Source of the DNA: an uncultured Bacteroides sp.
GTDB taxonomy: Bacteria; Bacteroidota; Bacteroidia; Bacteroidales; Bacteroidaceae
DNA length: 64,000 nt
Direction of reading: 5' to 3'
Assembly (NCBI GenBank): GCA_944322345.1
Contig: CALUOO010000005.1
Span: 1 to 64,000 of the forward strand
The notes under the pieces are model-generated. The model ran no database searches. It was not told the DNA's origin and worked only from the letters and a program-made list of their open reading frames with translations. Position 1 is the first letter of the stretch. Each line of letters begins with the position of its first letter. Below are positions 16,199-24,845 of this stretch, in pieces. Position numbers and translations under genes: made by a program.

Positions 16199-16660
16199 AT
16201 GAACCAATCTGTATTAGGCCTATATTTTGAAGATTTTGTAATTGGTGATGAGATAAGACATTCATTATCCAAGACCATCTTCGAGAGTGATAATAATTTT
16301 TTCAGTCTTTTGACAATGAACCATCATCCTGTCCATACCAATATAGACTATGCCTCTAAGAATCAGCATGGAAAGATTTTAGTGGTAGGTACATTAGTGT
16401 TTTCATTGGCAGTAGGAATTACAGTTCCCGACATTAGTGGAAAGGCTGTAGCAAATTTGGAATATGAATGCATAAAACATCTGAATCCTGTTTTTTTGAA
16501 TGATACGATTTATGTGCGTTCCAAAATACTGGATAAGCGTGAGTCTAAATCCAAACCAGATAGGGGAATTGTTTATGTAGAATCGATAGCTTACAATCAA
16601 GAGGGAGTTGATGTATTGTCTTTCAGACGAAAAGTGTTAGTAAAGAAAAGGGGAAATTGA
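16199..16660 (+). CDS. MaoC-family hydratase (hot-dog fold)
   Basis: The 153-residue single hot-dog domain contains the hydratase region LLTMNHHPVHTNIDYASKN and the helix-gly motif ILVVGTLVFSLAVG. In R-specific enoyl-CoA hydratases this region reads D-x-NP-x-H. Here Asn takes the aspartate position, as I recall for the subgroup paired with CitE-like lyases (mesaconyl/methylmalyl-CoA enzymes). It likely hydrates or dehydrates a short dicarboxylic acyl-CoA. It lies 3 bp before the lyase gene. Its presence in a capsule operon is unusual. Confidence 0.82.
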   Translation: MNQSVLGLYFEDFVIGDEIRHSLSKTIFESDNNFFSLLTMNHHPVHTNIDYASKNQHGKILVVGTLVFSLAVGITVPDISGKAVANLEYECIKHLNPVFLNDTIYVRSKILDKRESKSKPDRGIVYVESIAYNQEGVDVLSFRRKVLVKKRGN

Positions 16661-16663
16661 AAA

Positions 16664-17560
16664 ATGGATAATGCTTATTTGATGCGCAGTTTGATGTTTG
16701 TCCCTGCGCACAACCAGAAGTTGTTGGATAGTGCTGTACGCCGTGATGCAGATGTTTTATTACTTGACATAGAGGATTCCGTCCCTTATCCTGAGAAACA
16801 GCGCTCTCGTGATAATATTAAAGAATTTGTCAAGCGTTCTGACCTGAACGGTAAATTGCTGTTCCCAAGGGTAAATGACCGTGAAAGCGGCGAACTGTTG
16901 AAAGATGCTTATCAATTGACTATAGAAGGAATTTCCGGATTCATGTATCCCAAGTCAACGAAAGGCGAAGATATATATTTCTTTGGTAAGTTGCTCGAAA
17001 CGATTGAATACGAAAAAGGTTTTCCCATAGGTACTTTCAAGATTATACCTCTGATTGAAACTGCAGGTGCAGTTATTAATATCAAAGAGATTTGTATGGC
17101 GTGTAATCGGGTCATAGCAGTTGCTTTCGGTTGCGAAGACTATGTGACAGATTTACGTGGTAAGCATGATCCGGCGGGTGAAAGTATAATGACTGCCCGT
17201 AATTTAATCAGTATTGGTGCCAGAAGTTGTGGAGTTCTGCCTATTGATACTGTACATATTAAGGTGCACGATCTGGAAGATTTAGAGAAAAATCTTATTC
17301 TCAGTCGCAATTTAGGATTTGAAGGGATGTTGGTATTGAACCCTAAGGAATTACCATTGGTACATCAGTATTATTCTCCTACTGAGGAAGAAGTGAATTG
17401 GGCAGAAGAGATGCTTGCACTGGCGGAGGAAGCAGAGAAAGAGGGCAAAGGTGTGGCTCTTAAAGAAGGGAAATTTATTGGTCCTCCAATGGTAAAGATG
17501 GCTCGTAACATTATACAAAAGCAACGTCTTATAGAACAACGTAAATCCGTTAATCTGTAA
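16664..17560 (+). CDS. HpcH/HpaI-CitE-like CoA-ester lyase
   Basis: The 298-residue TIM-barrel protein of the citrate-lyase beta/malyl-CoA lyase family shows RSLMFVPAHNQKLLDSA, LLLDIEDSVP (Glu37, Asp38), LFPRVND (substrate Arg69), IIPLIETAGAVINI (Glu132) and AFGCEDYVTDL (metal-binding Asp159). The family cleaves or forms malyl-, citramalyl- or methylmalyl-CoA type esters. Together with the MaoC gene it could supply a hydroxy-dicarboxylic acyl-CoA for capsule decoration by the NeuD-like or ATP-grasp enzyme. That pathway is a hypothesis from context. It is the last gene of the AT-rich cassette. Confidence 0.85.
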   Translation: MDNAYLMRSLMFVPAHNQKLLDSAVRRDADVLLLDIEDSVPYPEKQRSRDNIKEFVKRSDLNGKLLFPRVNDRESGELLKDAYQLTIEGISGFMYPKSTKGEDIYFFGKLLETIEYEKGFPIGTFKIIPLIETAGAVINIKEICMACNRVIAVAFGCEDYVTDLRGKHDPAGESIMTARNLISIGARSCGVLPIDTVHIKVHDLEDLEKNLILSRNLGFEGMLVLNPKELPLVHQYYSPTEEEVNWAEEMLALAEEAEKEGKGVALKEGKFIGPPMVKMARNIIQKQRLIEQRKSVNL

Positions 17561-17593
17561 TCTGTCTACACGCTTTGGCAATCCTCCCTAGTA

Positions 17594-17761
17594 CTTCGGA
17601 ATGGCAAAAAAGCATTTTTGTGGTACTTCGTAGTGCTTCGGAATGTGTAAAACACGCTTTGTGAACATTTCGCAGGGTTACAGAATGTATAAAATACGTT
17701 TAGGGAGCATTCCGCAATCCTTCGGAATAAGTAAAACACGCTTTGTGAGCATTTCGTAATC
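17594..17761. repeat. 42-bp tandem repeat, four units
   Basis: Four diverged units of exactly 42 bp (17594, 17636, 17678, 17720) begin CTTCGGAATG or a variant and carry GTAAAACACGCTTTGTGAGC-like middles. The period is a multiple of three. The minus strand stays open across the array, giving 14-residue repeats with a C-S-x-x-V-F-Y-x-F pattern, but no credible start or gene context. Directly after it, 17765-17780 is a perfect hairpin, CGTTGGC-TT-GCCAACG. The array fills the gap between the lyase gene and the next gene, 17561-17850. Confidence 0.8.
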
Positions 17762-17850
17762 CTCCGTTGGCTTGCCAACGCACATTGGCTGTATATAGAA
17801 AGGCTTCGGCAACCAGTTAATATATTTATCAACCTAAAAAACACAAAATT

Positions 17851-18654
17851 ATGCCAAATCAAATTCAATCATTTGGAATGAGCAAGATGACCATCGGCTC
17901 ATGCAACGATTTTCACAACCGTGTAAATACGTTTATTCAAGATGCCACTCCGGCGGCACTTCACGTTGAGCAGCAGGCTACTGCTTATGCAGAAGCAATC
18001 AAGACGCTCGATTCCATTGTTAACCGTGAGCGTGCTTTCGTCTCTACCAAGGCTCTGCGCGAGGCCGATCAGGTTCGCGACAGTGCTGCGGGAGTTATCA
18101 GTCAGGTGATTAATGCTTGCCTTACTTCGCCGGTAGCCGAACGCAGAGCAGCAGCCCAGCTGCTGGATGCCAAGATGGCTTCCTATCGTGGTATCCGCAA
18201 TCATGAATATACCAAGCAGACTGCCGAAGTACGTGGAATGTTGGTTATGCTTGATGCACAGGCAGAAGCAGTCGATACGTTAGGGCTGTCTCTCGAAGTA
18301 GAAGCCCTTCGTGAGGCAAATGCTACGTTCGATACCCAGTATTACGCACGTACTGCAGAAAGTGGTGCCCGTAAGGCACAGAGCAACGTGAAGTCGAGTG
18401 AAGTCATCGAACAAGTCAATAAACTCTATAATGAGATTGTCATGCTGGTCAACGCCTATGCCGTGGTACAGCCGACTGACGCTATTAATACCTTTATCGG
18501 TAATGTGAACGGTGCGGTGGCAGCTTTCTCGCGTATTGCAGGTAGCAGTACTTCGGGTAATGGTGAAATAGGAGAGGGAGAAGCTCCCGATCCGGAACTT
18601 CCCGGAGGCGGTGATGGGAGTGACGATGGTGAGAGTCCCGATCCTATAGTGTAA
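17851..18654 (+). CDS. DUF6261-like helical protein of unknown function
   Basis: The 267-residue protein is almost entirely helical up to about residue 230. It has no signal peptide or membrane segment, and ends in a low-complexity acidic Gly/Glu/Asp/Pro tail (SGNGEIGEGEAPDPELPGGG onward). The start (MPNQIQSFGMSKMTIGSCNDFHNRV) resembles the Bacteroidales DUF6261 family, whose function is unknown to me. It is not an obvious sugar enzyme. It sits between a 42-bp repeat array and a hairpin (18674-18705), so it may be a separate unit set into the capsule operon. Its codon use is closer to the GC-richer genes than to the cassette before it. Confidence 0.6.
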   Translation: MPNQIQSFGMSKMTIGSCNDFHNRVNTFIQDATPAALHVEQQATAYAEAIKTLDSIVNRERAFVSTKALREADQVRDSAAGVISQVINACLTSPVAERRAAAQLLDAKMASYRGIRNHEYTKQTAEVRGMLVMLDAQAEAVDTLGLSLEVEALREANATFDTQYYARTAESGARKAQSNVKSSEVIEQVNKLYNEIVMLVNAYAVVQPTDAINTFIGNVNGAVAAFSRIAGSSTSGNGEIGEGEAPDPELPGGGDGSDDGESPDPIV

Positions 18655-18673
18655 TCATTTAATTTTTCCTCAA

Positions 18674-18705
18674 GCAGTCCGTTTATGGTTTTCCAAGCGG
18701 ACTGC
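18674..18705 (+). terminator. Hairpin after the DUF6261-like gene
   Basis: An 8-bp GC-rich stem (GCAGTCCG with CGGACTGC), extendable by three weaker pairs, has a 10-nt loop. No T-run follows, so it is at best a weak or UpxY-overridden terminator, or an mRNA-stabilising hairpin. Confidence 0.4.
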
Positions 18706-18731
18706 CTTCATGCCTAAATTGAAAAATATTG

Positions 18732-19724
18732 ATGGATAAAGATATAGCGATAAGCAAGGAAGAACAACCGTTGATGGTGACCATCCGGTGTCTAACGTAC
18801 AATCACGAACCTTACATCCGGCAATGTCTGGAAGGATTTGTGATGCAGAAAACTAATTTCCGTTTTGAGGCAATTGTGCACGACGATGCTTCTACGGATG
18901 GTACGGCAGCTATTATCCGCGAGTATGCGGAGAAGTATCCGGACATCATCAAACCCATTTATGAGACGGAGAACCAGTATTCCAAGCATGACGGATCGCT
19001 TCGTAGGATTATGGATGCACATACGCATGGAAAGTACGTAGCAATGTGCGAAGGGGACGATTACTGGATTGACCCGCTGAAGTTGCAGAAGCAGGTGGAT
19101 TTTTTGGAGGCGCATCCGGACTACGGATTGGTATACACGAACGTGGATTTTTATTTCCAAAAGCAGGACAAGTTTGAGCGGAGCTATATCACATCGGGCA
19201 AGCTGGCTCGCTCGTACGATTTCCTCAGTCATTTGATTAATGGCGGGTATATAGCCCCATGCACGTGGTTGTACCGCAGGGAGTATATGCCCACTTATAC
19301 GCAGGGATATGTGGACGGAACCTTTCCGTTGGCCTTGGACATTTGGGCAAATTCGAAGATTCATTTCTTGGATGAGGTGACTACCGTTTACCGTGTGGTA
19401 GGCGAGAGTGCCAGCCATTCCCGCTATTTGGCCAAGCGTTTTGCGTTCGGCAGCGGGGTGTTCCGCATCAAAAAAGAATATATAGAGAAATACCGTCCGT
19501 TGGTGCCGGACGAGGCCAAGGAGCGCATCTATGTGGATGCCTATTCCATGTTGCTCCCTGCGGCCATCGCCCTCGGCAAAACGGAATTTGTCAACGAAGC
19601 AAAGACATACCTCAAAGGGAAGCGCATGCCGCTTGTCCGCCGGGCATTGCTTTCGCTCTCCGGATGCCTAATAGTTGTGTCTCTATTGCGATTTTTGTAC
19701 CGGGTGAAGGGGAATATAGTATGA
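18732..19724 (+). CDS. Family 2 glycosyltransferase
   Basis: The ATG at 18732 (a TTG sits directly before it) gives 330 residues with a GT-A fold. VTIRCLTYNHEPYIRQCLEG is the nucleotide-binding start, HDDASTDGTAAIIREYA the first acidic motif and AMCEGDDYWIDP the DxD-like metal site. A C-terminal hydrophobic stretch (about 300-320, LSLSGCLIVVSLLRFLY) may anchor it to the membrane. It would add one sugar to the lipid-linked unit. Donor and linkage cannot be told. Confidence 0.88.
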   Translation: MDKDIAISKEEQPLMVTIRCLTYNHEPYIRQCLEGFVMQKTNFRFEAIVHDDASTDGTAAIIREYAEKYPDIIKPIYETENQYSKHDGSLRRIMDAHTHGKYVAMCEGDDYWIDPLKLQKQVDFLEAHPDYGLVYTNVDFYFQKQDKFERSYITSGKLARSYDFLSHLINGGYIAPCTWLYRREYMPTYTQGYVDGTFPLALDIWANSKIHFLDEVTTVYRVVGESASHSRYLAKRFAFGSGVFRIKKEYIEKYRPLVPDEAKERIYVDAYSMLLPAAIALGKTEFVNEAKTYLKGKRMPLVRRALLSLSGCLIVVSLLRFLYRVKGNIV

Positions 19725-19747
19725 GTTTTTTGCGCTATAATTGATAT

Positions 19748-20767
19748 ATGGTTTTACCGGTATTTCTTCTCTTTTTCTCATTTTCCTTGCTTTTTCTCTT
19801 TGGCAAGCGCGAGCAGAATGCAAAAGCGTTGCCGTGGCCTTTGGCGTTTGTGTGGCTACTGCTGGCTTTGATAGCTACTTTTCGTCCGGAAGATATGGCG
19901 GACAGGGAGAATTATATGTGGGTATGGAGCGGCTGGTCGGGCGATCGTATGGAAATCGGCTTTATGACCATAAAGAACATGCTGCGGGCAGTCACGACCA
20001 ATGAATATTGGTTCCTGTTCGTCTTTGCAGCATTGTCCATTGGCTTGAAGGTTGCGGCTATCTGCCGGATTTCTCCTCTGATATGGGCTTCTTTGCTGAT
20101 TTATATAGGGAATATTTTTATTTTGCACGACATGATTCAGATGCGTTGTGCTATTGCGTCGGGGTTATTGCTTCATGCAGTCTATTATTTGGGGAATCGG
20201 GATTCCAAACGCTTTCTGCTGACTTTCGGACTTGCGTTCTCGTTCCATTATTCTTCGCTCATCATCCTTCCATTGTGGTTTCTAAACACCAAGCGTTCTT
20301 ATAAGTATTTCTACATAGGTTTAATTGCATTGGCTTATGTAGTGGGAGGAGTTCTTCCTATGGCTAGCTTGATGCAATATCTTCCAATAGAGGGTTTGCA
20401 GAACCTATGGATGATGTACGAAGACACAGTGGGTAATGAGATTAATGTCTTTAATGCCATGCAATTGGGGCGTGTGGCGATTTGCATATTCCTGCTATTG
20501 TTCATAGAAAGAGTGGCCGCTTATAATAAGTATGCCATTCTGATGGTGAAGATATACGCCATCTCCATCGCTGCACTGGTGCTGTTTTCCAGCGTACCGG
20601 TGATTGCATTCCGTGTCAGCGAACTTTACCAAGTGGTGGAAATCGTATTGATACCGATGATAGTGTATGCTGTCAAGGGTAATGTTTTCTTAAAGCGTGC
20701 GGCAATATTTGTAATTGGATTAGCTTTCTTGTTGATGAACGTGTATTATCTTGAAAATCTCAAATAA
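19748..20767 (+). CDS. wzy: Wzy-type repeat-unit polymerase (EpsG family)
   Basis: The 339-residue protein has about ten transmembrane segments. It matches the EpsG/Wzy style, with a periplasmic-loop region FRPEDMADRENYMWVWSG (the R-x-x-x-x-x-D-Y-x-x-Y-like element of EpsG proteins) and NIFILHDMIQMRCAIASGL. It would link flipped repeat units on the periplasmic face. No other polymerase candidate is seen in the locus. The start at 19748 follows the upstream GT by 23 bp. Confidence 0.8.
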   Translation: MVLPVFLLFFSFSLLFLFGKREQNAKALPWPLAFVWLLLALIATFRPEDMADRENYMWVWSGWSGDRMEIGFMTIKNMLRAVTTNEYWFLFVFAALSIGLKVAAICRISPLIWASLLIYIGNIFILHDMIQMRCAIASGLLLHAVYYLGNRDSKRFLLTFGLAFSFHYSSLIILPLWFLNTKRSYKYFYIGLIALAYVVGGVLPMASLMQYLPIEGLQNLWMMYEDTVGNEINVFNAMQLGRVAICIFLLLFIERVAAYNKYAILMVKIYAISIAALVLFSSVPVIAFRVSELYQVVEIVLIPMIVYAVKGNVFLKRAAIFVIGLAFLLMNVYYLENLK

Positions 20768-20784
20768 ATAGTCAAATATAACTT

Positions 20785-21696
20785 ATGGTTTGCATATTAC
20801 TTTCCACCTACAACGGTGAGAAATACTTGGAAGAGCAGCTCGAAAGCCTTGTGCGCCAAGAAGGAGTAGAGATACGGATTCTTGTCCGCGACGACGGCTC
20901 GAAGGACGCAACTTGTGACATCCTGAACAAGTGGCAGGCTGCACATCCGGGACTCATCGACTTTGTGCAGGGGGAGAACGTGGGCTTTGCCATGAGCTTC
21001 ACGCATCTGTTGCAGATGGCTGTTGTGCGTTATCCGGAAGCGGAGTATTTCGCTTTCTGTGACCAAGATGACGTGTGGTTGCCTGAGAAATTGCGGGTGG
21101 CCGTAGAGAAACTGGAGGCAGAGGCAAAGGACATCCCGGTGGCTTACTGCTCCAATACCCGTTTGGTGGACAGTGACTTGCAGTTTATCTGCATGTGTTG
21201 GAAAAGAGGCGAAGCGCGTCTGACCAAGGAACGGGCATTGATTCAAAGCTTTGCCACGGGCTGCACAATGGTGTTCAACCGCCGGGCGGCAGAGACCTAT
21301 GTGTCGCATTTGCCCGAAGTCATTAAGGTGCACGACTTCCTGATGTATCAGCTTTGCATGTTTTTGGGGAAAGTGATTTATGATGAGAACTCGTATATTC
21401 TTTACCGTCAACATGGGGGCAACCAGATTGGTCAGCCGGGTTTTCGGAAGCGTTGGCAACGCCGGTGGACGAGTGGCAATTACAAGAAGCATACGTTGGA
21501 GTTGCAAAATTACCGCTTTTTGAAGGCTTATAAAGACTTGTTAAGCGTGGACGATATCGGGCTGATTTCTCAAATAGCTTTCTATCGTAAGAACCTGTTT
21601 ACGAAACTATCGTTATTGTTCAACAATAAGATTAAATATACAAGGTTGAAAGCAAACTTCTTTTATATGTTAAAAATAATTATCGGGGGGGGGTAA
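20785..21696 (+). CDS. Family 2 glycosyltransferase, rhamnosyltransferase-like, ending in a G tract
   Basis: The 303-residue protein has CILLSTYNGEKYLEEQLESL, VRDDGSKDATCDILNKW, FAFCDQDDVWLPEKL (metal site) and YRQHGGNQIG. This pattern is common in rhamnosyl- and other deoxysugar transferases of capsule loci. The last codons run through a tract of nine G (21685-21693), giving Ile-Gly-Gly-Gly-stop. Loss or gain of one G would replace the stop with a C-terminal extension of some 20-35 residues. The catalytic domain itself would be unaffected. Confidence 0.85.
   Translation: MVCILLSTYNGEKYLEEQLESLVRQEGVEIRILVRDDGSKDATCDILNKWQAAHPGLIDFVQGENVGFAMSFTHLLQMAVVRYPEAEYFAFCDQDDVWLPEKLRVAVEKLEAEAKDIPVAYCSNTRLVDSDLQFICMCWKRGEARLTKERALIQSFATGCTMVFNRRAAETYVSHLPEVIKVHDFLMYQLCMFLGKVIYDENSYILYRQHGGNQIGQPGFRKRWQRRWTSGNYKKHTLELQNYRFLKAYKDLLSVDDIGLISQIAFYRKNLFTKLSLLFNNKIKYTRLKANFFYMLKIIIGGG
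21685..21693 (+). repeat. Homopolymeric G9 tract at the end of a glycosyltransferase gene
   Basis: Nine consecutive G directly precede the TAA stop. Such tracts are prone to slippage during replication and to sequencing error. One base less gives a tail starting KTEDLFPIGKP that ends at a TAG about 80 bp downstream. One base more reads on as VKRKICFQSG and ends inside the start of the next gene. Confidence 0.8.
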
Positions 21697-21775
21697 AACG
21701 GAAGATTTGTTTCCAATCGGGAAGCCACGTTTGCTTTCTCCGCTACGAATTAGCGTGGGTAAGTAGGGCAGACCG

Positions 21776-22609
21776 ATGGAGACGGAGATAGGAGTAATAA
21801 TTGTTTTATATAACTCGGAGAATCCGAATTACAGTAATCTCATCGGAAGGCCAGACACAAGCGTAATTTTGGTAGATAATACGCCGAGGAGAGACATGTT
21901 TTTGTCGGATGGAAACGTTCATTACGTTCCGTTAAAGGAAAACCGGGGAATTGCGGCGGCACAAAACGTGGGGATAAGGAAAGCGGTCGAGTTAGGGTGC
22001 TCGCATATCTTTTTTTTCGATCAGGATAGTGTGATAGACTCAGACTATATAGTAAAGATGTATGATGAATACAATCGGTTGAAACGGATTTATCCTAAGT
22101 TGGCAATGTTAGGGCCTATCGTTGTGAATAAAGAAACCGGAGCGCACTATAAGACCGAAAAGGAAACGGCGAAGCATGATTGCAGAATAGTTTCAGCGTT
22201 GATTAGCTCGGGTTCTATGGTAGAGACGAGCGTGCTTGGTAAGGTCGGTTTGATGGAAGAGAGACTATTTATCGATTGCGTTGACTTTGAATGGTGTTGG
22301 AGGGCGGAAAGCATGGGGTATATATGCTGTTGTACGGAGAGGGTCGAGTTGCTGCATAAGGTCGGTCAGCATGACCGTTCCTTTCTGAACTTTCCGATCA
22401 TCATTTCCTCTCCTTTCAGGTATTATTATCAGTACCGTAACTTTTTGTGGCTGTTAAAGAGAAAATACGTTCCGATGAAATGGAAAATCACTTCCGTCGT
22501 TCGCAAGTCGGTGGAAATGGTATTGCTTCCTTTCTTATCCAATAACGGTTGGGCAATTATGAAGAATATATTTCGAGGAATAAAGGACGGGATAATTTAC
22601 AAAAATTAG
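21776..22609 (+). CDS. Family 2 glycosyltransferase (RfbF/RfbN rhamnosyltransferase-like)
   Basis: The 277-residue GT-A enzyme has IGVIIVLYNSE at the start, SVILVDNTP, LKENRGIAAAQNVGIRKAVELG (typical of dTDP-rhamnosyl transferases), FFFDQDSVIDSDYI (metal site) and LFIDCVDFEWCWRAESMGY. With a complete rfb set in the operon, L-rhamnose is the likely donor sugar; that is inferred. The ATG at 21776 lies 79 bp past the preceding stop. AT content rises again from here to 24816. Confidence 0.85.
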   Translation: METEIGVIIVLYNSENPNYSNLIGRPDTSVILVDNTPRRDMFLSDGNVHYVPLKENRGIAAAQNVGIRKAVELGCSHIFFFDQDSVIDSDYIVKMYDEYNRLKRIYPKLAMLGPIVVNKETGAHYKTEKETAKHDCRIVSALISSGSMVETSVLGKVGLMEERLFIDCVDFEWCWRAESMGYICCCTERVELLHKVGQHDRSFLNFPIIISSPFRYYYQYRNFLWLLKRKYVPMKWKITSVVRKSVEMVLLPFLSNNGWAIMKNIFRGIKDGIIYKN

Positions 22610-22615
22610 AATGAG

Positions 22616-23712
22616 ATGAAAAAGGTTTCAGTGTATGTAAAGGGGGATAGGAACTCAACAGATTACTATCGTATTTATCAATATTTAGATAAGTTAGATG
22701 GCAAAGATTGTAAATGTGTGTATAGGATGCAAATGGTTGGAACGGCCTATCGTAAGTGGATGCCTGTTTCCGGCAAACCTATATACATAAAAATTCTGGT
22801 GTATTTATATATTTATTTCCGAAGATTGAGGGATTTGCTATGCGATTGCGTAAATCCTCCGAAAATTTTAATTTTACATAGGGGACTTATAGGACGTTAT
22901 ATGCCATATAGTTTTCGTTTTTTATTAAAAAATATTGTTTCTAGGGGAACCAAACTAATATGGGATTATGATGATCATATTGTTGCGAATGGAGAGGTAT
23001 CACAAGTTGTGTTTAATGAAATCGCAAGGCTTTCTACCCATATTTTTCTTACCCATGAATATTTGAAATCGCTCCTTCCGTTAGATTGTCAACAAAAAGC
23101 GATGATACTTCCTACAACAGATGGAGATATGTATCATTTATATACAGAGAGATTGGAAAAGGAACGTTTGACTTTGTTACAAAAGGAAGTTATTCTTGTC
23201 TGGGTTGCTACGGCGGGAAATATTAAATTTTTAGAATCGATTATTCCAATTCTAGACGAAACAGCCAGTCTGCTATATAAGTTAAAAAATCAAAAACTTA
23301 TATTGAAAGTCGTTTGCAATATTCCTCTTTCTTGTTCTTGCGAAATTTAGTGGTCGAAAACATTCATTGGATGCGTGATAGAGCGATTCAAGAAATGCTT
23401 AAATCACACATTGGAATAATGCCTTTGATTGATAGTGAGATAGCTCGTGGCAAAGGAGGATTTAAACTTGTGCAATATCTTTCTATTGGATTGCCCTGCA
23501 TAGGTTCGGATGTAGGCTATAATGGTTCTGTGATTTCATCGGACTGTGGTTTCTTGGCAAATTGTACGGATGATTGGAAAGAGGCGATTTTAAGACTTTC
23601 AGATTCTTCATTATGGAAATCGTATAGTAAATCGGCTTTCCGTCGTTGGAAAGCTAACTTTTCATATGAGAAAAACTTGCAAATATGGAGAGGTTTTATA
23701 ATTAATTCATAG
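22616..23712 (+). pseudogene. Family 4 glycosyltransferase interrupted by a frameshift
   Basis: Two overlapping frames form one GT4-like enzyme of about 365 residues. The first (22616-23350, 244 codons) starts MKKVSVYVKGDRNSTDYYRI and ends KVVCNIPLSCSCEI. The second, in another frame up to 23712, continues LVVENIHWMRDRAIQEMLKS and carries the GT-B donor site DSEIARGKGGFKLVQYLSIGLP. One extra T in the TTT at 23346-23348 would join them as CEI-LVVENIHW. The C-terminal donor domain is therefore separated from its N-terminal half. This is either real inactivation, slippage-dependent expression or a sequencing error. The next gene starts 10 bp later. Confidence 0.78.
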
Positions 23713-23721
23713 GGTTTTAAT

Positions 23722-24816
23722 ATGCAAATTAAGAAGATTCTTTTTTGTGACAATAGCCTACGCGATTTGATAAATTTTCGCGGTGATGTAATCAATAGTT
23801 ATGCTGTTGATGGTTTTGAGGTGGTATTGGTTGCTCCATTAAATTGTGATTACCATCCACAATATTCTAATATCCGTCATATTCCAATTGAATTGAACCG
23901 TTCTGGTATGAATCCTTTAAAAGAACTCGCTTATTTAAGGACATTATATCGTATTTATAAGAAAGAAAATCCGGATTATATATTCCATTATACCATTAAG
24001 CCGAATATTTATGGTTCGTTTGCTGCGCGTTTTTGCAAAATACCCTCTACTGCTATGATTGCTGGATTAGGATATGTATTTAATAAAAATGGTTTGGGAA
24101 GTTTAATTGCCCGATGCTTGTATCGTTTTGCTATGCGTTTTCCCGAACATGTTTTTGTATTGAATCGCTATAATTTTGATGTTATTCTTGCGAAAAGAAT
24201 AGCTACAAAACAACAGTTGATTTTACTATCGGGTGGTGAAGGCATTAATCTTGAAACTTATAAGTAATTCATTATGAAGATAATATTTTTGATGATTGCT
24301 CGTGTGTTGTATGACAAAGGTTATACCGAATATATTGAAGCTGCACGTGTTATCAGAGAAGAATATCCTGATACGGAATTTCAGTTATTGGGTCGCATTG
24401 ATGAAGCTTATCCTAATCATGTGCCGGCATCTGTTGTTAAGCGGGATAGTGATGAAGGGGCGATTCATTATTTAGGGCATGTATCCAATGTTAGACCGAT
24501 TATTGAGAAGGCGGATTGCATTGTACATCCTACTTTTTATAATGAGGGATTATCACGAGTGTTATTGGAAGCAATGGCTATGCGTAAGGTGATTATAACT
24601 ACTGATATTCCCGGATGTCGCGAAACCGTGGAAGAAGGTGTGAATGGCTTTCTTGTTACTCCACGGAGTGTGGATGAATTAGTGATAGCTATTCGCCGTT
24701 TTCTATCTCTTACCCAAGAAGAACGCATGGAGATGGGGAGGAAAGGTCGGGAAAAAGCTGAAAGGGAGTTTGATGTAAAAAATGTGATTGCTGTGTATCG
24801 GAAGATTACGGGATAA
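23722..24816 (+). pseudogene. Family 4 glycosyltransferase split by an in-frame TAA
   Basis: The frame from 23722 to 24816 is continuous except for one TAA at 24265-24267. The first part (181 residues) is the GT4 acceptor domain: LCDNS-like start, HYTIKPNIYGSFAARFC, MIAGLGYVF and LSGGEGINLETYK. The second, from an ATG at 24274 (180 residues), is the Glycos_transf_1 donor domain: FLMIARVLYDKGYTEYIEAA, FQLLGRID and HPTFYNEGLSRVLLEAMAM with GT-B Glu residues. Joined, they make about 365 residues, the normal length. The stop lies in the inter-domain linker, so the halves could fold separately and associate, or the gene is broken. Confidence 0.78.
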
Positions 24817-24845
24817 AGTTGTATAACAATAAAGTATTTTTATAA

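Noticed and set aside
17594-17761. CRISPR array
   Set aside because: The 42-bp units are adjacent with no unique spacers between them, they are diverged, and no cas genes are present in the window.
17566-17868. 100-codon minus-strand open frame with 14-residue repeats
   Set aside because: It exists because the 42-bp repeat has a period divisible by three. It lacks a leader, a homologous family and sensible context, and it overlaps the start of the plus-strand gene.
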